Position numbers and translations under genes: made by a program. Positions 34,881-46,640 of a DNA stretch of 64,000 nucleotides are shown here, in pieces. The stretch is from Trichuris trichiura. Taxonomy: Eukaryota > Nematoda > Enoplea > Trichinellida > Trichuridae. Every line of letters starts with the position of its first letter. Position 1 is the first letter of the stretch. The notes beneath the pieces were generated by a model that saw nothing but the letters and a program-made list of their open reading frames with translations, did no database searches and was not told where the DNA came from. The stretch is taken from assembly GCA_037903355.1 (NCBI GenBank), contig JBAJFE010000027.1, positions 310,001 to 374,000 of the forward strand, read 5' to 3'.

Positions 34881-34957
34881 GATTTTAAAAAGCTCGCTTT
34901 AAACCGCTAAAACGAGTGATTGACAATGTCGCACTCGCTGTTTACAGTATTTTTTGG

Positions 34958-34999
34958 TATTGTTGAGGACGGGTTACGCGCGGCTTGAAAGCTGCGGTA
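34958..34999 (+). ncRNA. Hammerhead-like minimal ribozyme, copy 9 (family B)
   Basis: Outer stem TATTG/CGGTA, TTGAGGAC, hairpin GGGTT-ACGCGC-GGCTT (mostly G-U pairs), GAAAGCTG. A family B leader (CATCGGGACGAGCTCC) follows. The G after GCT is disfavoured at a hammerhead cleavage site. Confidence 0.5.
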
Positions 35000-35220
35000 C
35001 ACCATTAACATTTCATATTTTTCATCGGGACGAGCTCCATACAAACAATTCAACATGAGTTTCGAGAGTATGTCTTTATTCTGCGAGGCTTTTTTAGGAT
35101 CAGCGGATGATAAACTGTTCTGTTGAAGCAATGATGTCGACAAGAAGGGAAGTGCTCGAGTAGGAACAAAATTCAGATCTCTTCTTGGTATAATCTTTCA
35201 GTCACATTCAAAGGAAAGGA

Positions 35221-35594
35221 ATTAATGTAGTAAACGCAGTCGTCAACCGCACACAGAACAAGGTGGCCAAACACTTTATTGTACCTACACAACACGAATC
35301 TCGCTCTACCTACGGTACACAACAATACGAACACCGCCAACGACAGAGAAAGAGAACAAACGCCGCCGCACGCCCCAAACGCTCTAGCCAACTCCTCGTC
35401 ACGCTCTCTCGATTCTTGCCGTTGCAGCAGCCCACGCTCTCGGCACACCCTCCTGTCACCCCAAGCGGAAGCGCTCCCCCACGCTGCGCTTGTCAGTTCT
35501 TTGTCAGTAGGAGAATGACAGATTCACGGCCACCCGGTGACCTGCCTCGCGACCCCCGTGGACATATGACCACCCACCGGTTTATTACAATTAA
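35221..35594 (-). repeat. Solo LTR (same family as 57836-58136), duplication ATTAA
   Basis: 35226-35589 (364 bp) between ATTAA copies at 35221-35225 and 35590-35594. In plus reading it starts TGTAGTAAACGCAGT and contains the reversed poly(A) signal CTTTATTGTACC, which shows the family relation to the 301-bp LTR at 57.8 kb. ORFs here are artefacts. Confidence 0.88.
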
Positions 35595-36061
35595 GGTTAA
35601 CAACGTTTTTGTCTAAATTTTGGCTTATTGCCTTTTGTTGTCTAGCGCTAAAGAAGTTTGGAAAATTCCTGCTTTCAGTATTTCATAGGAATTTTTTAAA
35701 TTTCGGGGTTATTCGCCGTCCCTAGCGCTGCTGAATAGATCTTTCAGACTTGGTCCGTACAAACTCGTCTTCTGTGTTAAATAATAGGAATTGCTGGCCC
35801 GCTTTACGAAGATTTTACTTTACGGAAAAACTTCTCCAGTCCTATCAGTCTTCGTAAACCAGGGCATACCTGTATCCAATAGGTTTGATATACTGTCCAA
35901 GACGGACTGATTGCGCCAGACTTGCTGATCATTATTAAAGTGTCTTACTGTACTTTTCACGACAGGCTCAAAGTGCATTTATGTATAAGTAATGCTGATT
36001 TCATCTTATGCGTCAGTATTGTGACGTCTGAAAAATACTTAGGCTGTTCAATAGTTTGTTA
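35595..36061. other. Intergenic, upstream of SRRD
   Basis: No gene or repeat end found. It should contain the SRRD promoter. Confidence 0.4.
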
Positions 36062-36808
36062 ATGGATGCGGATGGCTTCGTAAAAGTGCAACGCAGTAGG
36101 CAACATAAAAGAGCCTTGAAACATTCAATACATCCCTACAACCCTTCCGCGTGCTTCAGTAGCGACCATTTGGTGAAAATTGAAAACTGGGAGAGCAGAT
36201 TTTGCAGTTTCACTGAAGAGCTTCAAGCCAGTCGTTTCTTCACTCGTCTTATATACGAACTGGAAGCTATTTTTGGAGATAAAAACAAGTCGGTAGACCT
36301 GGTATGCTATGCCTTAGGCAACTTCCATAGCAGTCTGCCCGCAACGTATCAGTTGGCTTTAATCGAGCTTCTGCGCCGTCAGTCATTTTTTAGCGACTCA
36401 AGTGTAGTTTACGACCCTGTGTTCGATGAGAGCGAAAAGAACCGACTTCGAACTGTCGGATGGCACGTGCTGGAATTAGACGAAACTGGTTGTCGAAAAG
36501 TGACCAAACCAACATTCTTTTTTATGCCATGTTGCCCTCTTTCATTGTTAAATAATGTGATTTTTGCCAATAGGTCTGGCCAGCTTGGGAACTTAATACT
36601 TTTTTGTGTCAGTTTGAAAGTTGCCGTTGCTGATCTGTCGGTATGCACGCAGGACGATTGCACAAATATTTGCTTTGCTGCTAATTTTTCTCGAGAGCAT
36701 TACCTTGTAAAAGACATGTCATTTTGCCAAGCATTTTACTGCATGTCCCTGCAAACATTTCCACCCAATGCACGATTAAGCTTGCAGCACGAAATATCTC
36801 TTGAATAA
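36062..36808 (+). CDS. SRR1-like domain protein (SRRD homologue)
   Basis: One open frame of 248 residues from ATG 36062. The N-terminus is basic (KVQRSRQHKR). The SRR1-like domain follows: VDLVCYALGNFHSSLPATYQ, LALIELLRRQ, VVYDPVFDESEKNRL, GWHVLELDETG and PTFFFMPCCPLSLLNNV. These match the family's GLGNF, YDP and FMPHC motifs. SRR1-type proteins are linked to circadian timing in plants and to haem and transcription control in fungi and animals; the biochemical role is unclear. The last 60 residues fit the family poorly, so a short retained or unrecognised intron there is possible. AATAAA repeats lie at the stop codon (36804-36830). It is followed 228 bp later by MRPL2 on the same strand. Confidence 0.8.
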   Translation: MDADGFVKVQRSRQHKRALKHSIHPYNPSACFSSDHLVKIENWESRFCSFTEELQASRFFTRLIYELEAIFGDKNKSVDLVCYALGNFHSSLPATYQLALIELLRRQSFFSDSSVVYDPVFDESEKNRLRTVGWHVLELDETGCRKVTKPTFFFMPCCPLSLLNNVIFANRSGQLGNLILFCVSLKVAVADLSVCTQDDCTNICFAANFSREHYLVKDMSFCQAFYCMSLQTFPPNARLSLQHEISLE

Positions 36809-37036
36809 AGGAAATAAATGAATAAAAATGCTTTTGATTAGCTTATGCGGATGTGTTCCCGTCTGCATATTCTTTCCTGTTGCCGTTAATCTGTTGCATG
36901 TGACGTAGGTTTCATTGCAGCCTTGACTACTGTATTGCAGTCGCCACCTGCTAATGCATGCGGAGGTAACATGTTTAACTAAACCATTCGGAGAATTACA
37001 TTAAGAATATTGAAGGCTGTTAACCTTCTTTTAAAC

Positions 37037-38152
37037 ATGTTCCGTTCGACGGTAAGCCTGTTCGGTCGTCAGTTCTGTTCACTTGAAGCTACAGCATGTC
37101 TACAGCGGAAAAACCTGCTGTTTCAAGCGCACAGATACTTTCCCAAGCCAGGGCCAAACAAGCAATACAAGTACGACTATTCAGTCCTTGAATGCTCAGC
37201 CTACACGCACAAACCATTACGATTGCGTAGACTAGGTGGAAGAAATCCGGAAACAGGTTTTTTTCACTTGAATTTTTTAAGACGCATGTTATGGACATTT
37301 TTTCTTAAAGGCCATAAAGTAAACCAACGGGTTGGTGGTGGATACAAGTTCGATTGGTTCTGGGTGAATTTCAAAAGAGAAGGGCCAACTGATGGAACAT
37401 TTTACGAAGAAAAGGCAAGTTTTTCAGCTTTCGTAATATACAAGAAAGACCTCCAACTTGCAGGTACTAGAAGTTCGCAGAGATGCGAATTACAGCGCAT
37501 TCATAGCGCTGGTCATTGGTGCAAAAGGACGAAGGTGGATATTAGCGACAGAACATATGACTGCTGGGGACGTTATCCGAACATCCTGTGAACTTCCGAA
37601 AATTCTGGTACATGCCAAAGAAGGCGATTCCTGGCCGGTGGGCGCTCTGATGCCTGGTACAATAGTTAACTGTGTCGAGCTCTATCCAAATTGTACCGAC
37701 GACTACATCATAGCCAGGAATGCTGGTACGTCGGCGGCCATTTTGAGAAAGTCAGGAGACCTTGTGATGATACAGGTTTGATTTTAAATCCACGAACTGA
37801 TGATGGACAAAAGAAACTATATGCAAAGTTTCAGGCGCCTAGCAAGCGCGAATACTGCATCAAACCTCAATGTATGGCTACGGTAGGCAGGTTGTCCAAC
37901 GTGAACCGCAGCAAAGAACCATGGGGAAGTATGAATATGAAACGTCGAATGGGTATACGCATGGGTAGTGGTTTGTGGCATCGGAAGGACGGTTACTGTG
38001 GGCGTAAAGTGCATCCGCCTTTACCACCGCAAACCGTTGAAGAGCCGAGACCACCACCACCGCAGACAAATTTAGCTACGCTGTCAAAATGGGACCATAA
38101 TGCAATTTTTGGCAACGGAACGACTAATTTGTTATTTGGCTTTCATCGTTAA
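37037..38152 (+). CDS. Mitochondrial large-subunit ribosomal protein uL2m, 4 exons
   Basis: Exons 37037-37256, 37311-37414, 37464-37775 and 37835-38152 give one frame. Introns are 54, 49 and 59 bp; the second is of GC-AG type (aag|gcaagt ... ttgcag|gta). The N-terminus MFRSTVSLFGRQF looks like a mitochondrial targeting peptide. Family motifs: THKPLRLRRLGGRNPETG, EEKVLEVRRDANYSA, GAKGRRWILATEHMTAGD, CELPKI, NAGTSAAILRKSGDLVMIQ, KPQCMATVGRLSNV and the hallmark GSGLWHRKDGYCGRKVHPP. uL2m lies at the peptidyl-transferase centre of the mitoribosome. A proline-rich stretch (EEPRPPPPQTN) follows the conserved core. AATAAA at 38155-38160. TRIQK follows 115 bp downstream. Confidence 0.95.
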
Positions 38153-38267
38153 AGAATAAAAGCTTACCTTACCCTCCCTTTAGGAAAGAATAGCTATCTG
38201 TTGACTGTCAGCATTCTCTGGACTATTGGTCTGCTAAGCATTATTTCAGTAACCTCCTGAACTAGAA

Positions 38268-38579
38268 ATGACAAGAAAAAATGCCACCCAAGGTCCCACC
38301 ATGCCATTAGACAATTATAGGCGTAAAATCGGTCAGGCGAATGCAAAGACGACCCACCGCAGGGAACAAACTTTGACTAAACGAAAGGAGAAAATGAAAG
38401 AAAGTAAGACACGCTCCTACAATTTTCTGTGCCGTTTACTTATCTTGCTTCTTGCTTCTGTTTCTCTCCTATACATTGTGCTGTATGTCTGTCTCACTTA
38501 CGATTCTGAATGGACCAAAGAGAAGATGGAAGTGCTGCTGAAACTGATAAAACAATCCTACAACGGTGTGAGAAGTTAA
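38268..38579 (+). CDS. TRIQK-like small membrane protein
   Basis: 103 residues. PLDNYRRKIGQ near the N-terminus followed by a long basic stretch and a single membrane segment (LCRLLILLLASVSLLYIVLY, about 55-74) matches the TRIQK layout (triple QxxK/R motif, ER membrane). The C-terminal tail is longer than in vertebrate TRIQK (86 residues). It lies 115 bp after MRPL2 and 187 bp before the 3' end of convergent EIF1A. A TTATTTCAG acceptor-like site lies 19 bp upstream of the ATG, as would suit a 5' UTR intron or trans-splicing. Assignment rests on the N-terminal motif and topology. Confidence 0.65.
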   Translation: MTRKNATQGPTMPLDNYRRKIGQANAKTTHRREQTLTKRKEKMKESKTRSYNFLCRLLILLLASVSLLYIVLYVCLTYDSEWTKEKMEVLLKLIKQSYNGVRS

Positions 38580-38766
38580 ACACTACTCACTGTTTGCTCA
38601 GTAAAGTGCTTGAGCTCGTGCGTATCAGTGCATATTATGCTTGCATGTATGCTGCGGCATCAACATACCACATATAGCATTAAGATGCACAAAAAACCAC
38701 CTGTTTATAATATGCGGTTGTCCACAGTACTGCTTTAACATTCGAGAAAACTAATACAAAAGCTTA

Positions 38767-39240
38767 TCAACGCTCATACTCGCTCTCTGAAGAACTGTCA
38801 TCGTCAATGGCGTCCTCTTCTTTGTCCGAAAGTTCAGCCTGGCCAGTGTCACCAAATTCGATGCCGAAGTCTTCGTCTTCTCCGGTCCCCTCATTAATCC
38901 TAGCGGTTTCTGGCAGTTCGCCGTAGGTCTTAAGATTCCTTGCCTCCTCGGAATTGTACTTCAAAATAACGTCTGCTTTTTTGTCTTGAAAGTCACGCAA
39001 GCCAATCAGGACAATGTCACCAGCATTAATCCACACTTTTTTGCGCATCTTGCCCCGTATATGACAGATGCGCATGACCCCGTCAAAGCAAAATGCCTGC
39101 AGTCTATTATTGCCTAGCATTTTGATAACCTGAGCGTACTCTTGCCCATCCTCCTTGAACACAAGCTCGCGCTTCTCGGCGTCATTTTCGTTTTTTCCAC
39201 GACGGCGGTTCTTACCACCTTTACCTTTATTCTTCGGCAT
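38767..39240 (-). CDS. Translation initiation factor eIF1A
   Basis: A single-exon frame of 157 residues, close to the usual length of about 144-150. It begins [19 protein letters not shown], then has [59 protein letters not shown] and [17 protein letters not shown] (the OB-fold), and an acidic C-terminus with [11 protein letters not shown] and DIDDD-like repeats. eIF1A binds the A site of the 40S subunit, helps recruit the ternary complex and scan for AUG. No break seen. Convergent with TRIQK. Confidence 0.96.
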   Translation of the reverse strand: MPKNKGKGGKNRRRGKNENDAEKRELVFKEDGQEYAQVIKMLGNNRLQAFCFDGVMRICHIRGKMRKKVWINAGDIVLIGLRDFQDKKADVILKYNSEEARNLKTYGELPETARINEGTGEDEDFGIEFGDTGQAELSDKEEDAIDDDSSSESEYER

Positions 39241-39891
39241 GCTCTACTGCACCAAAATTCTATCACTTGTGGAACTTGGAGTTGTACAAAGCTAAAATTG
39301 ATGCACAGAAGTTGTATAGCCGTTTATACAAACAAGTAACCAGTTTACAGTTACAGTATTTTGATAAGCAGGGTAGACTTCAAAATACAGTAAATTGTGC
39401 TAACGATGGTTCGTTGAACTGTTGACTGTTAGACCAACTCGTTTTCGTAAAAATAAGCGTAGGAAGAACAATTTCTTATTATTTATTACAAAGTAGAACC
39501 GGTACAGTATCTTTCTAAAAGAGAATTTTCGTCACAAAAGATAGGAATTTTTCCAGGTGTTTTCTCGTTCGTAGAAAAAGAAAAAACTCAAGATTTTAAC
39601 TCTCGAAAACGCAAAGCAACTCTGCGGCTTCATTCACGCCAGGACAAAAAATAGAGAAGCTTTTGGCTCCACTTAGGTCTGTGATCAGAAAATTTCCCAC
39701 AGAAAAATTCTCGTCTTTCTTTAATGCTGATGACAGGTTCAGATTAGACCTGAAAGCTTCAGGACAAAAATTATTAAATATTATAACTGAACTTCTATCG
39801 CAACGAACAGGCGACGTACCTCACTGTTGTATAGAGCTAATAACCTGCAAACATATTGGACACTGTACTTTGTCTTCTGTGCAGTTGTTAC
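39241..39891. other. Intergenic, upstream of EIF1A
   Basis: No supported gene. The 98-codon open stretch at 39663 begins with TTG and has no family I recognise. Confidence 0.4.
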
Positions 39892-40202
39892 GTATCGTTA
39901 CTCCTGGTTGTAAGGTCTTATACGGCTTTTCCCGTTTTTCGTTGTGCTGTTATCTGTAATTAAACTAAAACAACTGCTCTACCAACTAGAGCGTTCCGAA
40001 AGCTTTGAACAATAAAAAAAGTTGAGTGCGTTGATATCTGTACTTTTCTTAATAACGGCTCATCCATCCGTTGGTAGAGCAGTTGTTTTAGTTTAATTAC
40101 AGATAACAGCACAACGAAAAACGGGAAAAGCCGTAGAAGACCTTACAACCATGAAAATTCAACCCGTTACAAAAACATCCAGTTTTCAAGTATCGTTACT
40201 CC
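39892..40202. mobile_element. PLE-derived fold-back element with 13-bp direct repeats
   Basis: GTATCGTTACTCC at 39892-39904 and 40190-40202 brackets the unit. Arms 39907-39986 and 40070-40149 are near-perfect inverted copies of 80 bp. The centre keeps a fragment GTTCCGAAAGCTTTGAAC of the ribozyme region, and the right arm continues outwards to an ATG with MKIQPV. It is inserted in front of a gypsy gag. Confidence 0.85.
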
Positions 40203-40278
40203 GTGCTGCTTTCTTTGTGTGCTTATTAAACGTTGTGCTTACAAGATACTACACTTTAGCGAAGAGTTACACGACCTC

Positions 40279-40608
40279 ATGGCCCAACCTAACGTGATCG
40301 TGCCACCTACCCCATTTCTGGAGCATCCAGGTGAACCGGTTATTCCATATCGCACGTGGATCCGTATTTTCAATAACTACTTGCTTGCTGCCTTTCCTGG
40401 AAAACTGTGCGACGAAAGGAAACGTGCTGTTCTTCTCAATTCATTGAGCGTGGAAGGTCAACGTCTGTTCTACTCTTTTCTGCCTTCAGAACCTACGTAT
40501 GAGGCAACTTTAGGTGCTTTGGAACTTTTCTTCACCCCGAAAGTAAATGTCTGTGCATAAAGACATCGGTTTCGAAACAGACGCCAACTACCGAATGAAA
40601 GTGTAGAC
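40279..40608 (+). pseudogene. Gypsy gag fragment
   Basis: From ATG 40279: MAQPNVIVPPTPFLEHPGEP, TWIRIFNNYLLAAFPGK, FYSFLPSEPTYEATLGAL and FFTPKVNV. After an internal TAA the frame goes on with RHRFRNRRQLPNESVDQ, and is cut at 40608 by the hAT end starting at 40609. The style matches K02A2.6-like Metaviridae gag proteins. The continuation beyond the hAT element was not found. Confidence 0.65.
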
Positions 40609-41300
40609 CAGTGTTTCCCAACATTTTTTGAGCCAGGGCCCCCTTTCGCGACCTTCAACTTGCCGGGGCCCCCTGTCATTCTCCCCAACGTAATTCTCCT
40701 GCTTCTGTTATCCTCAAATGCGCCTACTGTGGTTACGTTGTTGTCAATTTGTACAAGTAGTTCAGCACTTGAAAGAGCCGGCAGAATGTAGAATTGATTT
40801 CGCTGCCTACCGTGTTTGCCAAAGAAAAAACAGTTAAGCCGGGCCATCTTTAAAAACCTTATTAACCTGCGGATCTTGTCAGCCGCAAGTAGGACCCCAT
40901 GGTTTGCGCTGTGAAAGTTGAGTGTGCGGCTGGAAAACCTGGCGATGCGAAGTCGACGCTGAATTTCTTTTCTACACTAGAGCAAAATGGCTAGTAAGGA
41001 AGCCAGCCAGCTGCCATATACGGCGAATGCTCCTAGCGATATTCGAAGCCATTAACGCCATAAATTCTCTATTTGGCACTGAAGGCGTTCTTTTTGTATT
41101 ACTGGACTTAAGCCAGCTAACTGCAGATCAGGGAGCATTCAGAGTACAAGCGCGGCAATGGGTTTCCTCTTCCTTAATTTTTCGGGCTGTTAGCAATGGT
41201 AACGCAAATTGTAAGTGAGGCTGCGATGATGTTCTCAGTGCTGCGCAACAATGAATCTAAATTCAATATTTCCTCAGAGCAAGACGACAGCCGCTTGATC

Positions 41301-43091
41301 TTACCTCACTGAGTGCGACGGTTGGGTCTGGTGCAATGCTAATAATTTATCCACGTCCGGCTCGATAGTCGTCAGAAGTAATCTCAAGTCGCCTCGCCTG
41401 ACTATCTGTAAGCGGTTTCTTTTTTTTCCGAGAAGGTCTGTTACCGCACTAAATCCGCGTTCAACCAAATAGGACGACGGGAAAGGGATGAGGAACTTCT
41501 TAGCTACGTTCCATAGCCTGGGATACAGCTGTCTGATTTCCTGCTGCAGCCAGAAACTGGTATAGCCGCCCTTCATCTTGGGCTTCAGCTCCTCGTTGGC
41601 TTGCATCTCAATGAGCTCTTCCTGGTAAGCCACTTCAACCTCGGCGAGGCATGTAAACGGGTCCAAAACCCAGTCCGATATCGTCATGGACAAAATATCT
41701 CTGTACCTTTCGCACATGTCCTCATGGAGCATGCTGAGATGGTCACAGAAGGACCGTATGACATCGTCAGGGAGGCCGCCATTCTTCTTGAGGTCGTCAA
41801 GGTTAGGGAACTGGCGGTACTCTCCGCGCCCCAGGTTTTGGTGGAAAATGGAAAGCTTGTCGATGAAAGCCTTTACAACCGTCTTGGTCTTGATAAGATT
41901 CAGTTGATCTCCATGCAACTGCAAATTCATCTCGTTAAACTTTAAGTAGAGGTCTGACATGTAAGCTATGTCAGCTCTCGATTTCTCCACGTTGTCGCGT
42001 AATTCCGTATCCTCAGTTTTGAGAAACTGTACGACGGTGTCAAAAAGGGCATAGAAGCGGCTCAAGCAGGCGCCTCTTAAAAGCCAGCGTACTTCTGTGT
42101 GAAGCAGGAGCCGGTTAAAATCTTCGTCATGTTCTTCGCATAGTTGGCTGAACAATCTCTCTCTCTCAAGGCACTGCTTTTGATTCTATTAACCGCAGTG
42201 ATCACGTACTGCAGCGAACGGTGCAGTCTGTCACTGAGCCGCTTCGCCACCAGATGTTGCCGGTGAATTACGCTGTGCACGGCCAGCAAATCCGGTACCT
42301 TTTCTTTTAGATACGAAAGGAACCCGCGATGTCGTCCAAGCATTGACGGGGCTCCATCCGTCGCGACAGCGATTACGTTCGTTAGTGGTATCTCCTTCTC
42401 TTTAAAAAAAGTCTTCTACAGTACGAAATATTGATTCTCCTCTAGTGTCAGTCAGCAGTTCTTTTGCGAAGAGTAACTCCTGAACTAACTTGCCTTCCTT
42501 GATGAACCTAACATAGGCCAGCAGCAGCGCTTCGTTATGTGGCAACGTCGACTCATCCACCTGTAAAGAAAATTCCTTTGTTCTCAAGAGGTTGCAGAGC
42601 GTATTCTCCACATCAGCGCTCATTTCATCAACACGTCGCTGCACCGTATTGTTGTTTAAGGGAATCTTTTTAATTATTTCAGTTGCAGGAATGCGCAACA
42701 CAGTACGCAGCACTTCCGAAACAGCCGGCAGTATCAGTTCTTCTCCGATGGCATGCGGCTTTCCAGATTTCGCGATCAAGAGGGAGATGTTATAGGACGC
42801 GCGCAATCCGTCGGTGTTTTGTCTTGATGCGAATGAAAAAATCCCTGGCAATTTAGGTCGCTTTTGGAAGTTATTATGAAGAGATTGGAAGTAAGAATGG
42901 TCATTATTGGCCTTGTCACCGTGCATCGTTTTCAGGTGTTTTACTAATATTGAGGGCATCATCAGTTCATTCGCAAAAGCCTTTTCCTAGATCAAGCAAA
43001 ATAGTTGCTGCGAATTCGAGGGTGACGGTATAAAACCGTATCTTAGATATTCGACGTTGTATTGCCAACATTTCTTTTTTGCTTCTGCCAT
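41301..43091 (-). pseudogene. hAT transposase (ZBED5/SCAND3-like), broken
   Basis: Read from 43091: CWQYNVEYLRYGF starts a BED-type zinc-finger region (one cysteine position is now a TAG). Then LVKHLKTMHGDK, FSLQVDESTLPHNEALLLAYVRF (first catalytic Asp), KERDC-type middle part with LHRSLQYVITAVN and LLHTEVRWLLRG, and at the end the hAT dimerisation motif FPSSYLVERGFSAVTDLLGKK. One nonsense codon and two frameshifts (a T-run near 42410; near 42155) disable it. Otherwise it is nearly full length, so it decayed fairly recently. hAT enzymes cut and paste with 8-bp duplications. Confidence 0.88.
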
Positions 43092-45529
43092 CTGTAGAAA
43101 TTTACATCCGTTACTAACAAGTTCAGAGCCAGACAGTAGCACAGTGGTATTAAGAAATCAATTAGCCAAGCGTCATCTAAGCTCCCGCAGTAAGAACACA
43201 GGGGATTCTGTACCGGACGGTACTGTCCCTCTACGTCGGTCCTGGAAGCGGGAGCAGATCGCTTTCATGTGGTCACCCCGCTCTTTTCTGATGGTAGCGA
43301 CGGACAAATAGGCTCAAAATAAGTCTATGAAGCATGAGGTTGCGACAGGGTCGTTCTTGTCCTCGCGCGGCGGACTACGGAAAGCACGCGATAAAATTTT
43401 CTGCCCAGGTTTGCGGACATCCTCCCTCTCCCTGGTGTTGTCGTGTCATGTTTGAGAAGGTAGGCTGGCTGACAAGATTTCGCATGGTTTCAAGTTCGGA
43501 AATACTTCCGCCCACCAAGGTTTGATGGCAAACAATGCCCGCAGTTTAACGACGAACTCTCCGCTACTGGCTGTCTTTTTAGATATCAAACCAGTGAAGA
43601 GTGGGGGATACAAATGTTTGACTGAGTACTGCCTCAAACAGATCTACACCTCCCGTACTAGGCCTATTTTCCTTGCTATTTTTGCGAACCGCAAGGCCAT
43701 GCGTAAGGAAGGAAGGCAGACGGTCATAAGATGCTCCTACCTGTAAAGCAAACTGGGCATGTATTCTCCTTTTTGCTGGTGAGCGCTACTGAACTTGTGG
43801 GTTTATCATTCGCTACTTAAACATAGGCGTGGTTAAACATAAGCAAACTAATCCTTTCCCGAAAAAGTTGACGAACAACCGGAGGCTGATGCTAGTTCAA
43901 AGCCCAAGCATAGCAAAATGGGTGACGTCGTCGAGCGCTATAACTTACGTTAAGACTTCCGCGACGGACCCTGTCGGCCGTCCTGAAGCCTGACACGCCG
44001 TGAGAGTCGTCGCGGAAACCTGCTGGCGTTTACGGAGCGCGTTTCTTAGAAAGCACCGCCTGTGGCTTAGTTTCTCTGGGAAATATGATCACAAGGAGCG
44101 GCACTAGGCGTCGCCGAAGTCCCGCGGGCGATAAGCTTCAGGCACAATACATAGCGCGCGACGTGCTTGTTAGCGGCCGAGGAAAAGACGTCCACTATAG
44201 CCAAGAAATGGGCACACTTCGTCGTTTAAATACCCGTAGTAGCGAGCATATGACTTCTTGAAATCCCGTTAGGTATCTACACTAGATCTAGAAATCAAAC
44301 TGAGAAGTAGTGCTTATAAGATGTCCCCGTTAAGTGAAGAGCCACGGCAAGTGTTTCAGACATGTAAAAGGTAACCTGTACAAAACTGTGATGTTATGTG
44401 CCTTTTGCGTTGATGAGGGCTCGGGGGTTAAGCTACCGCCGACGTATTAAAGATGGACGGGACGCATTGGGACAGTCAAAAGGACCGCCGTCAGTCCCCT
44501 GTACTCACTAAACTAGCAGATCAGAGCTTATTATCCTTACAGATACTCCTATGGTTGTGACTGAATCTATTTTAATGCTCAAGCAATGCTGATCGCCTGG
44601 TAACATGAGCCATGTTTCAACTAGAATCTTACAAGACACTTACCTTTATATTTTTAAGAAGTTCGTCGAATTTCAGAAGAGGTCCGTAGTGGCGACAAAG
44701 CAGTTTCCTAACAGCTGATATAACGGGATAGCTGAATAGATGAGAACTACAGCACTGAGGAAACAAGACACAAGCAGGATCGCAGAGCTATTATTACTTT
44801 CCACCGTCAACGCACAGGAGAGAATAATCAGTGTCTACTGAGCATTTTCCCCGCCATTATTCCCCAGGCGCGCTTGTCCGCCCCCGCGAAGAAGCTGTCA
44901 TCGCCCCCTGCAGGTTGTAGTTTTCCGAGCCCTCTGATTTGCGCCAGGGTGGTACGCTAATGCGAAAAAAACCAACCAAAAAGATTCATTTTGAATTGCG
45001 CTTTGGCACAGCAGCAGATGGCGAAGCACAGAAATCAGATAATTCGCCTTTCGGTCAGGCTATCTTTAGCCAATGGCTTTTTTTGTAGTGTGACTGGAAT
45101 TCGCTACGCAGCGTAATATAGTAAGAAAAACTTTCGCCGGATACATCAGGGTAAACGACAGGGCAATGATAACAAGTTATTGGATCTCATGTATCTTGTC
45201 CCCGCCTGAAACGAAGACGGCAGCATCAAAGGGACGCTTATTTACGTTAACTGTCTTAGCGCGCTACGCCTGTGTATCAAGCTCGCCAACGTCTCACAAT
45301 AACATCGAAGAATACATGTTCAGTCTTAGGCTTAGGCTAGGGCAGGACAGGACGGCCGGCACGGTTAAAGAATGCGAACCATTGTTACTGTGATGGCGTA
45401 ATCTTCACTTGACCTCCCTTGATGTTGCCGCGTCAACTTCAGCCGGGGGTACGATACACGAAACTCGCTAATTTCCATAGCCAAACTACGTACAGGCACA
45501 GCTGCGCGCTCTCGTCCTGCGGCACCGAA
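43092..45529. other. Non-coding interior of the hAT element, no gene
   Basis: About 2.4 kb between the transposase start and the right end. The repeat family seen at 12.5 kb has a copy at 45320-45455. No ORF is supported. Confidence 0.4.
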
Positions 45530-45654
45530 TACTAGGGACCCCCTGGGGCCCCCTAAGCTCCCAGGGACCCCCTAAATCCCCAATCCTTCTCAGGGCCCCC
45601 TTGAAGTTTTCCAGGGCCCCCAAGGGTCCCTGGGGCCCCCGTTGGGAATCACTG

Positions 45655-46640
45655 TATGGTGAAGGAACGCCATACCATTATTAGTACTGAAGAAATCAGT
45701 TAAGTTTTTTATCTAGAAAAGGCCTAGGAAAGTGCAACTCCATTTTCGGACTACTTTTATGCAAACCAGTTCTGCATATGTTTTGCTTATTTAATCTTGA
45801 TGGAGACTTCAAAATTAACATTTGGTTTCTCAATGGAACAACGAAGGGTAAACAAAGAAATGCGCTCACTTTTCGTCTGTATAGTATATAAGGAACGACA
45901 CTGTAGGCTGTCTCGATAACAAATTGACTTACGCGTTTGAATTTCTCTCTTAAGTCGCTGCATTTTTCCGTTTAATTGTATGCAAGTTCACGCGTCACTT
46001 TCTTTATGTTAATCTGATACCATTAAAGTTCGCTGTCGTACGGCAGACCTTATAGAAGACAGAACTTTGTTAGAAATTTTGCCAGACGCCGTATACAAGA
46101 GAGAAATTTCAATAGGCTACAGGCGCTTGCATAATGGCTATGCGAATGAATACTGCTAGAGCTGACGTTCAGACGCGTACTATACTAAAGACTACGGAAA
46201 TCTGGAAGGGTAGCAATGTTTAATCTTAGTTAAGGACGTTTATTTAGGCGTTTACTGTCAAAAAAAGTGTGCATTTTTCAAAAGAGCCTTTCTTCGTGCT
46301 GATGTTGTGCCCGCCGATTTGTATTGGCACTGACGCCTTAGGCTAGACAGCTTCGCAACATTCGTAAATTGGGCCAACTGCTGGTACTGCTTACCTCTTT
46401 CGACGTGTTTAAAATTTTTTCAACGTTAGTCTTGTACAATTGGACTGGATAGGTGAAATACTTTGCCGGTTAACTGAAGTTTCATGGAGAGTGGAAGAAA
46501 AACATTGCACCTGCCTAGCCTGTTGTGCTACCAATTTTGCCATTCTTGGCTAACTGTCCAGAAAAAATATTTTATTATCCAATTTCTGCTTAGATAGTAT
46601 GAGTTGTTCTGATAATGTAGCCGTCATTATAGGGAATAGA
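45655..46640. other. No gene recognised
   Basis: AT-rich, no recognisable coding or repeat end. Confidence 0.4.

Larger units (their letters stand above)
40609..45654 (-). mobile_element. hAT DNA transposon
   Basis: The left end starts CAGTGTTTCCCAACA, the right end (inward) CAGTGATTCCCAACGGGGG, both followed by GGGCCCCC-rich subterminal repeats. They flank a broken hAT transposase on the minus strand. No matching 8-bp duplication is visible (GTGTAGAC on the left, TATGGTGA on the right), so the two ends may belong to different copies or the flanks have been rearranged. Confidence 0.65.

Noticed and set aside
35263..35616. Basic ORFs on both strands
   Set aside because: They lie inside a solo LTR bounded by ATTAA duplications.
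39663..39959. 98-codon open frame beginning at TTG
   Set aside because: No ATG, no recognisable family, overlaps the left arm of a fold-back element.
40062..40095. tRNA A-box-like CGTTGGTAGAGCAG, possible tRNA-derived SINE
   Set aside because: No B box at the expected distance, and the block is part of the fold-back leader found in all copies, some of which lack the A-box match.
45320..45345. TTAGGC-like run, possible interstitial telomere repeat
   Set aside because: Only two to three imperfect units; too short to support a telomeric origin or to identify the organism.
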